DNA of 64,000 nucleotides, taken from contig JADKJB010000007.1 in assembly GCA_016722525.1 (NCBI GenBank), forward strand, positions 248,001 to 312,000. The letters run 5' to 3'. A program made the position numbers and the translations under genes. Source of the stretch: Bacteroidota bacterium (GTDB taxonomy: Bacteria; Bacteroidota; Bacteroidia; AKYH767-A; OLB10). Below, piece by piece: positions 44,859-53,374 of the stretch. Each line of letters begins with the position of its first letter. The stretch's first letter is position 1. The notes under the pieces were generated by a model. It was not told the DNA's origin. It saw only the letters and a program-made list of their open reading frames with translations, and ran no database searches.

Positions 44859-45296
44859 TCAATCACCGTCCTGCCTTTTATTCATACCAAAATGCAACAA
44901 CCAGTGATTTCCATATCGGTCTGTTAAATCACCCAACAAAGCACCAAAAAATGTGGTTTCAACAGGATGATTTTGTATTCCCCCGGCAGCAAGTTTTTTG
45001 TAGCACAATTTAATTTGTTCTTCACTTGAACAATGCAGTGAAAGTGATACTGCATTTCCTTTTTGCAGACCATCATTCCCTACCATATCTGAGCCCATCA
45101 ACACCAGAGTGCCATTTGTTAAAGTTGCATGTAAGATACACTTCCGCATTTTTCCAGGCATTTTTTCTGCTAGTGGAGATTCTCCAATGGTTTGAAATTG
45201 TAATTCTCCGCCAAGGCATTGCTGATAAAAACTCATTGCCTCTCTGCAATTTCCATTGAAGGTGAGATAGGTATTAATTTGCATTCGTTCATTCAT
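44859..45296 (-). CDS. PhnB-like VOC-fold protein
   Basis: This 145-aa protein matches PhnB/3-dmu-9_3-mt-type VOC proteins: NTYLTFNGNCREAMSFYQQC, GELQFQTIGESPLAEKMPG, ILHATLTNGTLVLMGSDMVG, SLSLHCSSEEQIKLCYKKLA and LLGDLTDRYGNHWLLHFG. Members bind small ligands and in most cases have no proven enzymatic role. The start overlaps the stop of the next VOC gene by 4 bp (ATGA), so the two are translationally coupled with each other and with the SRPBCC gene. This trio is common in Bacteroidota and Actinobacteria. A PhnB-SRPBCC pair is often found beside AraC or ArsR regulators, as here. Confidence 0.9.
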   Translation of the reverse strand: MNERMQINTYLTFNGNCREAMSFYQQCLGGELQFQTIGESPLAEKMPGKMRKCILHATLTNGTLVLMGSDMVGNDGLQKGNAVSLSLHCSSEEQIKLCYKKLAAGGIQNHPVETTFFGALLGDLTDRYGNHWLLHFGMNKRQDGD

Positions 45297-45715
45297 GCGT
45301 TCAGCAACGTTTGTATATCAAACTTTTTCATTTTAAGAAACGCCTGCATCACTCGCTGTCCTTTGACAGGATCACCCATGAGTTCGCCCAATATTTTTGG
45401 AACAACCTGCCATGATAATCCATATTTATCCTTCAGCCAGCCACACATGCTCTCTTCCCCACCTTCAGTAAGTTTGTTCCAGTAGTAATCAATTTCCTGC
45501 TGATCATTGCAGTCAATTACGAATGAAACAGCCTCTGTAAACTTAAACATCGGTCCGCCGTTGAGCCCCATAAATTTCCGGCCATTCAAATCAAAGATCA
45601 CTACCATAGGATTCTCTGAAATTATTTTCGAGTTTTTAAACACGGAACAATAATATTCCGCAGCTTCTTTGGCTTTTCCATCAAACCATAAACAAGCATA
45701 AATTGGATCTGTCAT
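45293..45715 (-). CDS. VOC-fold protein (3-dmu-9_3-mt type)
   Basis: This 140-aa protein starts MTDPIYACLWFDGKAKEAAE and continues YYCSVFKNSKIISENPMVVI, GRKFMGLNGGPMFKFTEAVS, FVIDCNDQQEIDYYWNKLTE, GGEESMCGWLKDKYGLSWQV and VPKILGELMGDPVKGQRVMQ. The CGWLKDKYGLSWQVVP block is diagnostic for this VOC subfamily. It overlaps the SRPBCC gene upstream by 4 bp and the PhnB-like gene downstream by 4 bp. No signal peptide is present. Molecular function is not known for most members. Confidence 0.9.
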   Translation of the reverse strand: MTDPIYACLWFDGKAKEAAEYYCSVFKNSKIISENPMVVIFDLNGRKFMGLNGGPMFKFTEAVSFVIDCNDQQEIDYYWNKLTEGGEESMCGWLKDKYGLSWQVVPKILGELMGDPVKGQRVMQAFLKMKKFDIQTLLNA

Positions 45716-46126
45716 ATTTCTGCATACTTTTTAAAACTGTCCGAAATCGCCTGCCATCCACCTCTTTGCATTTCAACCGGATTGATTGCTTCTGCGTCAA
45801 ATTCAACCGTAACCTGTACCCCTTTTTCATTTGGAGTGAAAGTGACAGTAGCCTTTCTGTTGTCATCCATCGTATATTTTATCAATTGGTGTTTTGACCT
45901 CTGTGTAGGTTCCGCCAAAATCAAAACCCATACTTCCATCTTTTGCCGCCATGTGTGAAACAAATCTTCCCCCAACCCTGAGATCATTGGTAGCACGTGG
46001 CGTGTGCCAGTCGTCGGATGCACTATTCCATTTCACAATGTGCTCCGGACCGGTCCACAATTGCCATACTTTTTCGACAGGGGCATTCACCTGAACACCC
46101 ACTGTTATTACTGTTGCTGTTGTCAT
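45712..46126 (-). CDS. SRPBCC/AHSA1-family protein, frameshifted
   Basis: The ATG at 46124-46126 (MTTATVITVGVQVNAPVEKV) starts an AHSA1/polyketide-cyclase-like START domain: WQLWTGPEHIVKWNSASDDW, DLRVGGRFVSHMAAKDGSMG and FDFGGTYTEVK. The frame then breaks near the four-base T run at 45892-45895 (A run on the coding strand). The rest is in the next frame: HQLIKYTMDDNRKATVTFTP, VQVTVEFDAEAINPVEMQRG and WQAISDSFKKYAEI. The total length of 415 bp implies one extra base or two missing. The family start, GGTYTEV-x-HxLI-YTMDD, fits across the break. It is the first gene of a VOC operon and divergent from an AraC-type regulator that may control it. Confidence 0.85.
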
Positions 46127-46252
46127 GTTTTTGTTTTTTGTTTTCCTGGTAATTGAACATTGCAAAGATGCAAAGAGAAATATTGCAAAAAATGGGTAAA
46201 AACGACAACTTCAGGGGTTGATTATGACAATCAGTCCCTTTATCTTTACCAC

Positions 46253-47248
46253 ATGAAAACCATATCAATCATAATCCCTGAAACGGCAATAATGGAAGCT
46301 ATTGCTGATCCTAGTTACATGTTCAATGCCGCTAACGAATTTTTAATATCCGCCGGAAAAAGTCCTTTATTCAAGGTGCAATTAGTTGGTTTGAAAAAAC
46401 AGGTGAAACTCATGAACGGGCTGGTAACAGTTCATCCGGAGAAAACCATTGAAGAAGTAAATAAAACTGATCTCATTTTTATACCTGCAATCAGCGGTGA
46501 TATTAAAACTGCGCTTTCTAAAAATAAAAAATATATTCCCTGGCTTATTGAGCAACATCAAAAAGGGGCTGAACTTGCATCCTTATGCATTGGTGCTTTC
46601 ATTTTAGCAGACACCGGTTTACTCAATGGGAAAAAATGCTCGACTCATTGGTTATCTGCAAATGAATTCCGTGAAATGTTTCCTAAAGTTGAGCTGGTTG
46701 ATGGAAGTATTATTTCAGAAGAAAATGGAATTTATTCCAGCGGTGGAGCCAATTCATACTGGTCTTTGTTATTATATCTTCTGGAAAAATATACTTCACG
46801 GGAAACTGCTATTCTCGCTTCTAAATTTTTCGCAGTCGACATTGACAGAGATAGTCAGAGAAAATTTATGATGTTTAAAGGTCAACGAAATCACTCCGAC
46901 GATGCCATACAAAAAGCTCAGGATTACATCGAAAAGAATGTAGAAGACAAAATTACTATTGAGGAACTTGCCGGCAAAGTCGCTCTGGGCAGAAGAAGTT
47001 TTGAAAGACGATTTAAATCAGCGACTAACAATTCCGTACTCGAATACATACAACGTGTAAAAATCGAATCCGCTAAACGCAGCCTCGAAACCAGCAGGAA
47101 AAATGTCAACGAAGTAATGTATGATGTGGGTTATACCGACACCAAAGCGTTTCGTGATTTATTTCGAAAAATTACAGGGCTAACACCAATTGAATATCGT
47201 AATAAATATAATAAACTGACACTTCTGCCTTCCGAAAAATTGAATTGA
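46253..47248 (+). CDS. GlxA-type AraC-family regulator with DJ-1/PfpI domain
   Basis: The ATG at 46253 (MKTISIIIPETAIMEAIADP) is preferred over the open-frame start at 46160, because the family begins here. About 331 aa. The N-terminal DJ-1/PfpI-like domain (about 1-190) has LIFIPAISGDIKTALSKNKK, LIEQHQKGAELASLCIGAFI with the nucleophile-elbow Cys (SLCIGAFIL), and STHWLSANEFREMFPKVELV. The AraC HTH (about 225-325) shows AQDYIEKNVEDKITIEELAG, LGRRSFERRFKSATNNSVLE and VMYDVGYTDTKAFRDLFRKI. Such proteins sense a small ligand and regulate neighbours. It is divergent from the SRPBCC-VOC operon by 126 bp, which is the likely target. Confidence 0.92.
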   Translation: MKTISIIIPETAIMEAIADPSYMFNAANEFLISAGKSPLFKVQLVGLKKQVKLMNGLVTVHPEKTIEEVNKTDLIFIPAISGDIKTALSKNKKYIPWLIEQHQKGAELASLCIGAFILADTGLLNGKKCSTHWLSANEFREMFPKVELVDGSIISEENGIYSSGGANSYWSLLLYLLEKYTSRETAILASKFFAVDIDRDSQRKFMMFKGQRNHSDDAIQKAQDYIEKNVEDKITIEELAGKVALGRRSFERRFKSATNNSVLEYIQRVKIESAKRSLETSRKNVNEVMYDVGYTDTKAFRDLFRKITGLTPIEYRNKYNKLTLLPSEKLN

Positions 47249-47300
47249 AAATTAAGTTAACTGAAGTTGAATGGCATTTTCTGTGACTTTCCTTTGCTCC

Positions 47301-47459
47301 TTAAAAAAGAGTATATATAAATGAACCTACAACAGAAGATTCCGAAGCTACGACCAGAATTCCTAACAAAACAAATACAATGAGGAAAGGTATCAGCCAG
47401 AACTTTCTCTTTTTCCAAAAGTACTTTAACAAATCATAAAATATTCCCAATCGTTCCAT
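47301..47459 (-). CDS. DUF5989 small membrane protein (SxtK-like)
   Basis: This 52-aa protein is read from the ATG at 47457-47459 to TAA at 47301-47303. It begins MERLGIFYDLLKYFWKKRKF and continues with the TM WLIPFLIVFVLLGILVVASE, ending SVVGSFIYTLF. The length and pattern fit DUF5989 proteins, which occur next to carbamoyltransferase and SxtJ-like genes. It abuts the SxtJ-like gene with no gap. Function unknown, probably a small inner-membrane subunit. Too short for routine ORF length cut-offs, so easy to miss. Confidence 0.85.
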   Translation of the reverse strand: MERLGIFYDLLKYFWKKRKFWLIPFLIVFVLLGILVVASESSVVGSFIYTLF

Positions 47460-47863
47460 TTATCCCATGCTTTGGTAATCACTATTTGCAGGCGTATTCA
47501 GCTCCCAATTCGAATTGCTTTTCTTTTTACTTTTTGTAAACATCTGAATTGATTTGAAAACAGGAACTAAAAATACAAAATAAACCACAAACAATATAAC
47601 ACTGAATATTATTTTCCCTATCACTCCGGAAATTAATAACCAGCAGCGAATGATTGTGTTTCCAATAGTTTTAAAAACTGCTATTGAAGCCAGGATTGTC
47701 AAAACGCCATAAACTTTTAAATTATAATCTTCAAACGGAATTGATTTTTAAAATACTTCAAATAAAAATAAATTCCGGCAAAAGCCAGCAAGACCAAAAC
47801 AAATTGAATCCGGTCTCTTCTGCTAATGGGTCTTGCCATTACTTCTCTGAAAAAATCAATCAT
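47460..47863 (-). CDS. SxtJ-like small membrane protein, frameshifted
   Basis: The ATG at 47861-47863 overlaps the carbamoyltransferase stop. The N-terminal frame reads MIDFFREVMARPISRRDRIQ, then FVLVLLAFAGIYFYLKYFK, and breaks at the five-base T run 47745-47749. Adding one base gives KKSIPFEDYNLKVYGVLTIL, ASIAVFKTIGNTIIRCWLLI, SGVIGKIIFSVILFVVYFVF and a basic tail. About 134 aa with three or four TMs. The position between carbamoyltransferase and DUF5989 matches the SxtI-SxtJ-SxtK arrangement known from other bacteria. It is probably one intact gene with a sequencing gap. Confidence 0.75.
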
Positions 47864-49611
47864 CTTCATATACTTTGGGCTGTATTAAAATTTTTGCTTT
47901 TTCCAGATTCATTTCTTTGCTTATGATATATTTAGCACCGAAGACAAGTAAATCCATGTCGGTATAAAGAAATGCACGCAAAGCATCTTCAACAGAGGAC
48001 ACAATAGGTTCCCCACGCACATTGAAGGATGTATTGATAAGCGCAGGGCAACCGGTCAAATTATAGAAACTCTCCAATAACTTATAAAACTCAGGATTAT
48101 CATTTGCTGAGACAGTTTGAATCCGTGCGGTTCCATCTTTGTGAATAACAGCCGGCATCAATTTTTCCGCTCCGTTTTTGGATACTGCTGTTACCATCAT
48201 AGTATTGTATTTTGTATGAATGCAAATGAAAATAGCCGGATGCTTTATCTGCAAGTATTGCCGGTGCAAATGGCCGGAATTGTTCACGCAATTTGATTTT
48301 TTCATTGAGAATACTTTTCATCTCTGCTCTTCGGGGATCTGCCAAAATAGATCTGTTTCCCAAAGCTCTTGGTCCGAATTCCATGCGCCCGTTAAACCAT
48401 CCAATAATTTTTCCTTTTGCAATTTCTGTTGCAATTTTGTTGTAAACATTCCCTTCTACACTAAAAGGAACTTTAAAGTGACTTAATATATCTTCGATGC
48501 GATCGCCTTTGCAATCAATTGCCTCATGCCCCAAATAAACTTCATCTTGCAAAACACCTCTATTTTCCTTTCGGTAATAATTATGCCATGCCAGGTAAGC
48601 TGCACCTGCTGCAGATCCCGCATCGCCCGGGCAAGGATAAAAGTAATGATCTTCATAAACACCTGCCTCCACAATTTTTTGATTCAGTTTGCAATTCAGC
48701 ATCACACCTCCAGCAAATACTACTTTGTTTTTCTGAGTTAAATCTTTTGAGACTACTACTAATTTAATTACAATTTCTTCCACAACTTCCTGTAACGAGG
48801 CAGCCACATCCATATAAAATTGATCAATGGAACTTTCTGCTAATCGCATGGGTTTGCCGAATAGTTTTTCGAAACGAGAATTTATCATGCGTAAACCTTC
48901 GGCATAATCAAAATATTTCATTTGCAATTCATACGAGCCATCAGGGTAAACCCTAATTAAATGATCATAAATTAATTGTTTATAAAGTGGCTTCCCATAG
49001 GGTGCCAATCCCATCAGTTTGTATTCACCCGAATTGACTTTAAATCCGCAATATTGCGTAAAAGCTGAATACAACAAACCTAATGAGTGTGGAAAATGTT
49101 GTTCCCTTAAAATTTCAATTTTATTGCCCGTCCCGATACCTATGGTCGTTGTAGCAAATTCACCTACTCCATCAAGTGTAATTATAGCAGCATCATCAAA
49201 CCCTGAGGTATAAAATGCTGCAGCTGCATGGGAATCGTGATGGTTGGCAAAAAGGATTTCACCCTGATAATTCAATTTTTTCTTGATTTCACTGCTGATC
49301 CATAATCTCTTTTTAACCCACAACGGTATTGCACTCATAAAATGTGAAAAACTAAAAGGAATTCCTGCAGTGATGGTGTCAATAATTCGTTCAAATTTTA
49401 AAAATGGTTTTTCATAATATATTATACAATTTATGTCATTGATTCCAACTCCGGCCATCGACATGCATTTGTTAATTGCAAATTCAGGAAATGATTTATC
49501 GTGTTTGATCCGGCTTAACCGCTCCTCCTGAATGGCACACAACAATACGCCATCCTTCAACAAGGCTGCTGCCGAATCATGATAATAGGCCGAAATTCCT
49601 AGAATAATCAT
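47856..49611 (-). CDS. NodU/CmcH/SxtI-type carbamoyltransferase, frameshifted
   Basis: The start MIILGISAYYHDSAAALLKD is the signature of this family. Motifs in order are the ATP-grasp-like ASKHA fold elements, LFANHHDSHAAAAFYTSGFD, AAIITLDGVGEFATTTIGIG, GEYKLMGLAPYGKPLYK, VVFAGGVMLNCKLNQKIVE and FFYPCPGDAGSAAGAAYLAW-like FYPCPGDAGSAAGAAYLAWH. The C-terminal YrdC-like part has IGWFNGRMEFGPRALGNRSI and LREQFRPFAPAILADKASGY. The frame breaks at the T run 48210-48213 (one extra base or two missing) and resumes as MMVTAVSKNGAEKLMPAVIH, DGTARIQTVSAND and ALINTSFNVRGEPIV. It would carbamoylate a hydroxyl, probably of a surface glycan. Confidence 0.9.
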
Positions 49612-49677
49612 TTACTCATTTCTGGTTAATTCCTTGATTTTAACAAACAACTTTCTCCGCTTTAAATTAAAAACACT

Positions 49678-50673
49678 CTATTTGAATCTGATTTTCTTTT
49701 CTATTAATCCACCAATAATTTGCTGTCCCCTGCTTTTAAGATGCGGATCATTATTGTAATAGAGTTCCTCCTCAGGATCAATCTTCTTAAATTCCTCCAG
49801 GGGATCAATAATTGTTATTTGGTGCAGGCCACAAAACTCCCTTAATCTTATGTACAAAGGCAGAGTGCCTGAATGGTATTGATAGTATGGAATGGATGAA
49901 AGAGACCCCAATTGGGTGTGACGGTTAAAATAAACTTCAGATAGCTGGGATTGATGTGGAATGATTATCAAATATTTCTTTGTCTCTTTTGGAAGACGTG
50001 AAGTAATTTCAGAAAATTTATTTTCGAAAATGGCAAAATCCTTTTCTCTTCCATTCTTCAAAAACAAGGTGTTTTCAATTAAATTTGGATCTGCAAGATA
50101 ATTTAATTTTTCCCGTTTCGAATAATTCCCGACAGAAAATACATCCTTCTCTTTCGGTTTATAACTTCCCCCTCCATCATCATAAAATTGGTAACGAATG
50201 CCTGCGAATCGGTAGTTCAAAAATGCCAGACTGAGCATATGATCCGACAACCACCAATAAAAACTACGCATGTTAGAAATATTTTCAGATTTAGCAGGGT
50301 GTGTAATATCAAATAAATCATTCCCGATATAAAACTGATAGATAAATATATCAGGTGAATACTGCTGAATTCTATCACCAATAAAAATATGGTGTTGCAA
50401 AATTCCGGTTCCCGGAACGGCACCATTTATGACAGAATAATCTTCAAGACTGTCACGAAGTGATTTAACAAACGAATAGGGATCAGCTGCAAAAGAATCA
50501 CCGCAAACCAGAATTTTTCTTTTCCCGGAATTCAAAATTTCTTTCGTGTTTAATCCGTTTATTTCAGGTCGGTAAAAATCCATCCATTGGTAGCGGTAGG
50601 CAAGTTCAATAATTATTGAAAACAAACTAACTGTAACAATAAAAATGATGATAAAATTATATACTCTTTTCAT
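49678..50673 (-). CDS. SGNH/GDSL-type hydrolase, membrane-anchored
   Basis: This 331-aa protein has an N-terminal signal anchor (VYNFIIIFIVTVSLFSIIIE). Block I is KILVCGDSFAADPYSFVKSL with the catalytic Ser in GDSF, then VINGAVPGTGILQHHIFIGD with block II Gly. Block III is FYIGNDLFD (GND). The catalytic Asp-His pair is in YYNNDPHLKSRGQQIIGGLI near the C-terminus. It should face the periplasm and act on acyl or carbamoyl esters. It overlaps the ligase gene by 17 bp upstream and lies 66 bp from the carbamoyltransferase gene. SGNH, carbamoyltransferase and SxtJ-like genes occur together in other bacteria as glycan-modifying sets. Confidence 0.88.
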   Translation of the reverse strand: MKRVYNFIIIFIVTVSLFSIIIELAYRYQWMDFYRPEINGLNTKEILNSGKRKILVCGDSFAADPYSFVKSLRDSLEDYSVINGAVPGTGILQHHIFIGDRIQQYSPDIFIYQFYIGNDLFDITHPAKSENISNMRSFYWWLSDHMLSLAFLNYRFAGIRYQFYDDGGGSYKPKEKDVFSVGNYSKREKLNYLADPNLIENTLFLKNGREKDFAIFENKFSEITSRLPKETKKYLIIIPHQSQLSEVYFNRHTQLGSLSSIPYYQYHSGTLPLYIRLREFCGLHQITIIDPLEEFKKIDPEEELYYNNDPHLKSRGQQIIGGLIEKKIRFK

Positions 50674-52030
50674 CCGTTTTTATTTTATCAGTTAAATCAG
50701 ATGCTACAATTATGGCCATAGTACCAAAAACGAGCACTGCTATTTTATCCTGATCCAAAAAAGAATTAAATAATCCATGAAATACAAATGTGGTGAAACC
50801 CAAAAGAGCAGCCAATACCACCTTTTTTACAATTATATTTTCAGATTGATAATAGGACCGCATCGCAACACCTATGGTTGTCAATATCCATGCTAAATTT
50901 ATAAGAAATCCCGGCAACCCTTGTTCCGACAAACTAGTAAGCAATTCCGAATGTGCATTTCCTTTGTCTCCTTTCAGTGTACTGATACGAGTCATTTCTT
51001 CAGGCATCTGATACGTTCCATATTCAAATTGAAAGGTTCCGGGACCGAAACCTGTTACCGGTTTGTCAAGAAACATTCGAACAGCACATTTCCAACGATT
51101 GACTCTTTCCAGATTTGAAACGTTAGTATTCAAATTTCCGGCAGACAATAAATGTTTATCAAACTGATTGGTATTGCTTTGATAGGTGTTCGATTTGGAT
51201 AACTCATAAATTTGAGACCGGAAAATAAAAGTCAAAATTAAAATGCAGAATAATCCAAATAACAAATGTTTAAATTTTAATTTCAACCTCATGAACCCAT
51301 ACAAAAGAGAACTAAGTATCAAACTTAGTAATCCGGCTCTTGAAAATGAAAAATATTCGGCAAAAATTAAAATTGCCAGCAGAAACCAAAGCAGTATTCC
51401 CTGCAATTTCGTATAGCCAAATGTTTTAAAATTTCCTGCGGCGACAGCAATAAAAGGAATTACAAATGCAATGGCTGCTCCGTAAATGGTGTGCTCACTG
51501 AAGAATGGTTTGCTTAATTCTACATTCATTGCAGGATCAAATCCAATCCAGAAATGATTGAACTCTGTGTAACATATAGGAAGGATGAGTCCAAAGGCAT
51601 ATAATAAAAGCAACTTAATTTTATTTTGATCTCTTTCTGCCCACTGAATTGTAAACAGAAACAACGAGGCAATAAAAATGCCTCTCATGATGACTCTTTT
51701 AAAAGATACAACTGGCAATTCACTAAAAAGTGAAGTCGTGATCATCCAAATCAAATCAGCAATTATTAATAATGAAACCGGGTGAAAAATTATTTTTTTG
51801 AACTCCGCCGGCTTTGAAATTATTTGCCACAAAATAATTAATGCTAAAATCGCAAGCATTAACTCTCCGGGGAAGGATATGTTTGCTCCTCCCGGCAAAG
51901 CGATTCCGACAGACAATGGAATTATAAATACACAAAATGAGTAAAACCACTCCTTATTATAATACAAGAGCCAAAGCCCGAAAGCTGCAGTTGAAAAAAG
52001 TAAAATGTATTCGATTAAATCCGACATCAA
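50657..52030 (-). CDS. O-antigen ligase/polymerase (Wzy_C-type) membrane protein
   Basis: This 457-aa protein has about 11-12 TM segments, starting SDLIEYILLFSTAAFGLWLL. The Wzy_C region shows NRWKCAVRMFLDKPVTGFGP, GTFQFEYG, GNAHSELLTSLSEQGLPGFL and INLAWILTTIGVAM, with the conserved Arg and His of this ligase family (RWK and NAHSE). It is the first gene of a five-gene operon followed by SGNH, carbamoyltransferase, SxtJ-like and DUF5989 genes. The set fits decoration and polymerisation or ligation of a surface polysaccharide. Its function as ligase rather than polymerase is not decided by the sequence. Confidence 0.9.
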   Translation of the reverse strand: MMSDLIEYILLFSTAAFGLWLLYYNKEWFYSFCVFIIPLSVGIALPGGANISFPGELMLAILALIILWQIISKPAEFKKIIFHPVSLLIIADLIWMITTSLFSELPVVSFKRVIMRGIFIASLFLFTIQWAERDQNKIKLLLLYAFGLILPICYTEFNHFWIGFDPAMNVELSKPFFSEHTIYGAAIAFVIPFIAVAAGNFKTFGYTKLQGILLWFLLAILIFAEYFSFSRAGLLSLILSSLLYGFMRLKLKFKHLLFGLFCILILTFIFRSQIYELSKSNTYQSNTNQFDKHLLSAGNLNTNVSNLERVNRWKCAVRMFLDKPVTGFGPGTFQFEYGTYQMPEEMTRISTLKGDKGNAHSELLTSLSEQGLPGFLINLAWILTTIGVAMRSYYQSENIIVKKVVLAALLGFTTFVFHGLFNSFLDQDKIAVLVFGTMAIIVASDLTDKIKTDEKSI

Positions 52031-52271
52031 CTGGTATTTCAGGTAATACTGCTCTAATTAAACTGATTGATAATAATACAATTTCAAATAATCGATTCGA
52101 TGTGCAATCAGAGTTTATTTATCACACCAGGCATATATATCTGATTGTGAGGCTTTTTCATTAATTCAATTCGAATCAATGTTGAAAATATTATGTCTTT
52201 TCGGCATTATTTCGCCGATATAATAAGTTCTTTCTCTGTTCAAAAAGCTATCTGATTGGAATTTGAGTTGC

Positions 52272-52991
52272 TCATTCGATGGGAAGTAAGAGTTTCATTT
52301 TTCCTTTCTGAACACTCATTTCATCAACATGACCCATTTGCTTATGATTTTTGGTTAAAAGGTGCAGGTGCAGAAATGTATCATGATGTGTAAAAATTGT
52401 CTGGTGTTCGGTAGAGAAAAATCCTACGATGTCTGCATCTTGTTTTGTGATTTTAAAATTCTTCTGACCAGTATGGGCATCATTTGGAGAACTCACTTTG
52501 GATCCATCAGGCAAATTAACAACATGAATAGTGGCTTCATCAACATGTCCACTCATTTTAAACATAAAGGGTCGTTTGAAAGTGCCTGTAATTTTATTCA
52601 AATAATTTTGAAGCTGTTCCAATGTAATAATGGAATCGGGTAACAGATGTTCTTCCCATTTCGAAATATGAGTATATCCAAAAAAAGGTGCCCTGGAATT
52701 ATAAGTCTCCTCCACTTTCATGGTGGAATCATTCACCACAGTTGATTTAAACGATCGTCCATCTAAAATCATTAATTCGCCTTTCAAATATTCTATCGGA
52801 CCAATTCCGTAAAGATGTGCTTTGTTTGAAATGGTATCGAGGTTAATCGTTCCGTAAAGTTGTCCTTTCCACATCACATTTTTCATGGCTCCCACTATAG
52901 TTACATCAGGATAATTAGTTTGAGCAAAACCAGTTGCACTTTGAATAACCAGATATACCATTCCGAATAAAACTTTAGACAACTTAATCAT
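52272..52991 (-). CDS. budA: Secreted alpha-acetolactate decarboxylase
   Basis: This 239-aa protein has a signal peptide (LFGMVYLVIQSATGFAQTNY) and a complete acetolactate decarboxylase domain. TINLDTISNKAHLYGIGPIE is followed by the conserved YLKGELMILDGRSF with the Glu, RAPFFGYTHISKWEEHLLPD, RPFMFKMSGHVDEATIHVVN, VGFFSTEHQTIFTHHDTFLH and the zinc-ligand HLHLLTKNHKQMGHVDEM with HxH and the later His. The enzyme converts acetolactate to acetoin. Cytosolic AlsD/BudA enzymes have no signal peptide, whereas this one should be periplasmic or exported. It stands beside a 3-TM gene and is not in a visible acetoin pathway cluster. Confidence 0.9.
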   Translation of the reverse strand: MIKLSKVLFGMVYLVIQSATGFAQTNYPDVTIVGAMKNVMWKGQLYGTINLDTISNKAHLYGIGPIEYLKGELMILDGRSFKSTVVNDSTMKVEETYNSRAPFFGYTHISKWEEHLLPDSIITLEQLQNYLNKITGTFKRPFMFKMSGHVDEATIHVVNLPDGSKVSSPNDAHTGQKNFKITKQDADIVGFFSTEHQTIFTHHDTFLHLHLLTKNHKQMGHVDEMSVQKGKMKLLLPIE

Positions 52992-53020
52992 AATAAATAA
53001 GTATATATGATTTTTATAAA

Positions 53021-53365
53021 CTATGAATTCTGCACAAGCCGGAAAATAGTGATTCCAAATATAATCACTAACAAGCTTGTGTAAATTAATTTATTATACC
53101 GGGCTAACCACTCAGGGATATAAATATCGAAATTTGCATTGGTTGAATTGGAATATTTTCGAGCGATTATTGTAAGAGGACAAAAGAATTTAAAATAGAG
53201 TAAAACAAGTCCTTCCAGAATAAATAATCCAAATCCGATCCACAGCCAGATATCTATTTTATTCACGAGTACCGCATAGAGCATGTAAAAAATTACTACG
53301 TTGAAGAAAACCCAGATGGCAGTATGCACCAATTTTATGTAAATCAGTTTTGCTTGTGGAGTCAT
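53021..53365 (-). CDS. Small three-TM membrane protein (DUF2784-like pattern)
   Basis: This 114-aa protein has three TM segments: AIWVFFNVVIFYMLYAVLVN, IWLWIGFGLFILEGLVLLYF and LIYTSLLVIIFGITIFRLVQ. The motif FCPLTIIARKYS between TM2 and TM3 recalls the CPLT block of DUF2784-type proteins, though the loop (NSTNANFDIYIPEWLARYNK) is longer. It is preceded in the minus direction by the T9SS protein gene (9 bp) and followed by the acetolactate decarboxylase gene (29 bp), so co-transcription is possible. Function unknown. Confidence 0.7.
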   Translation of the reverse strand: MTPQAKLIYIKLVHTAIWVFFNVVIFYMLYAVLVNKIDIWLWIGFGLFILEGLVLLYFKFFCPLTIIARKYSNSTNANFDIYIPEWLARYNKLIYTSLLVIIFGITIFRLVQNS

Positions 53366-53374
53366 AATTTCTGA

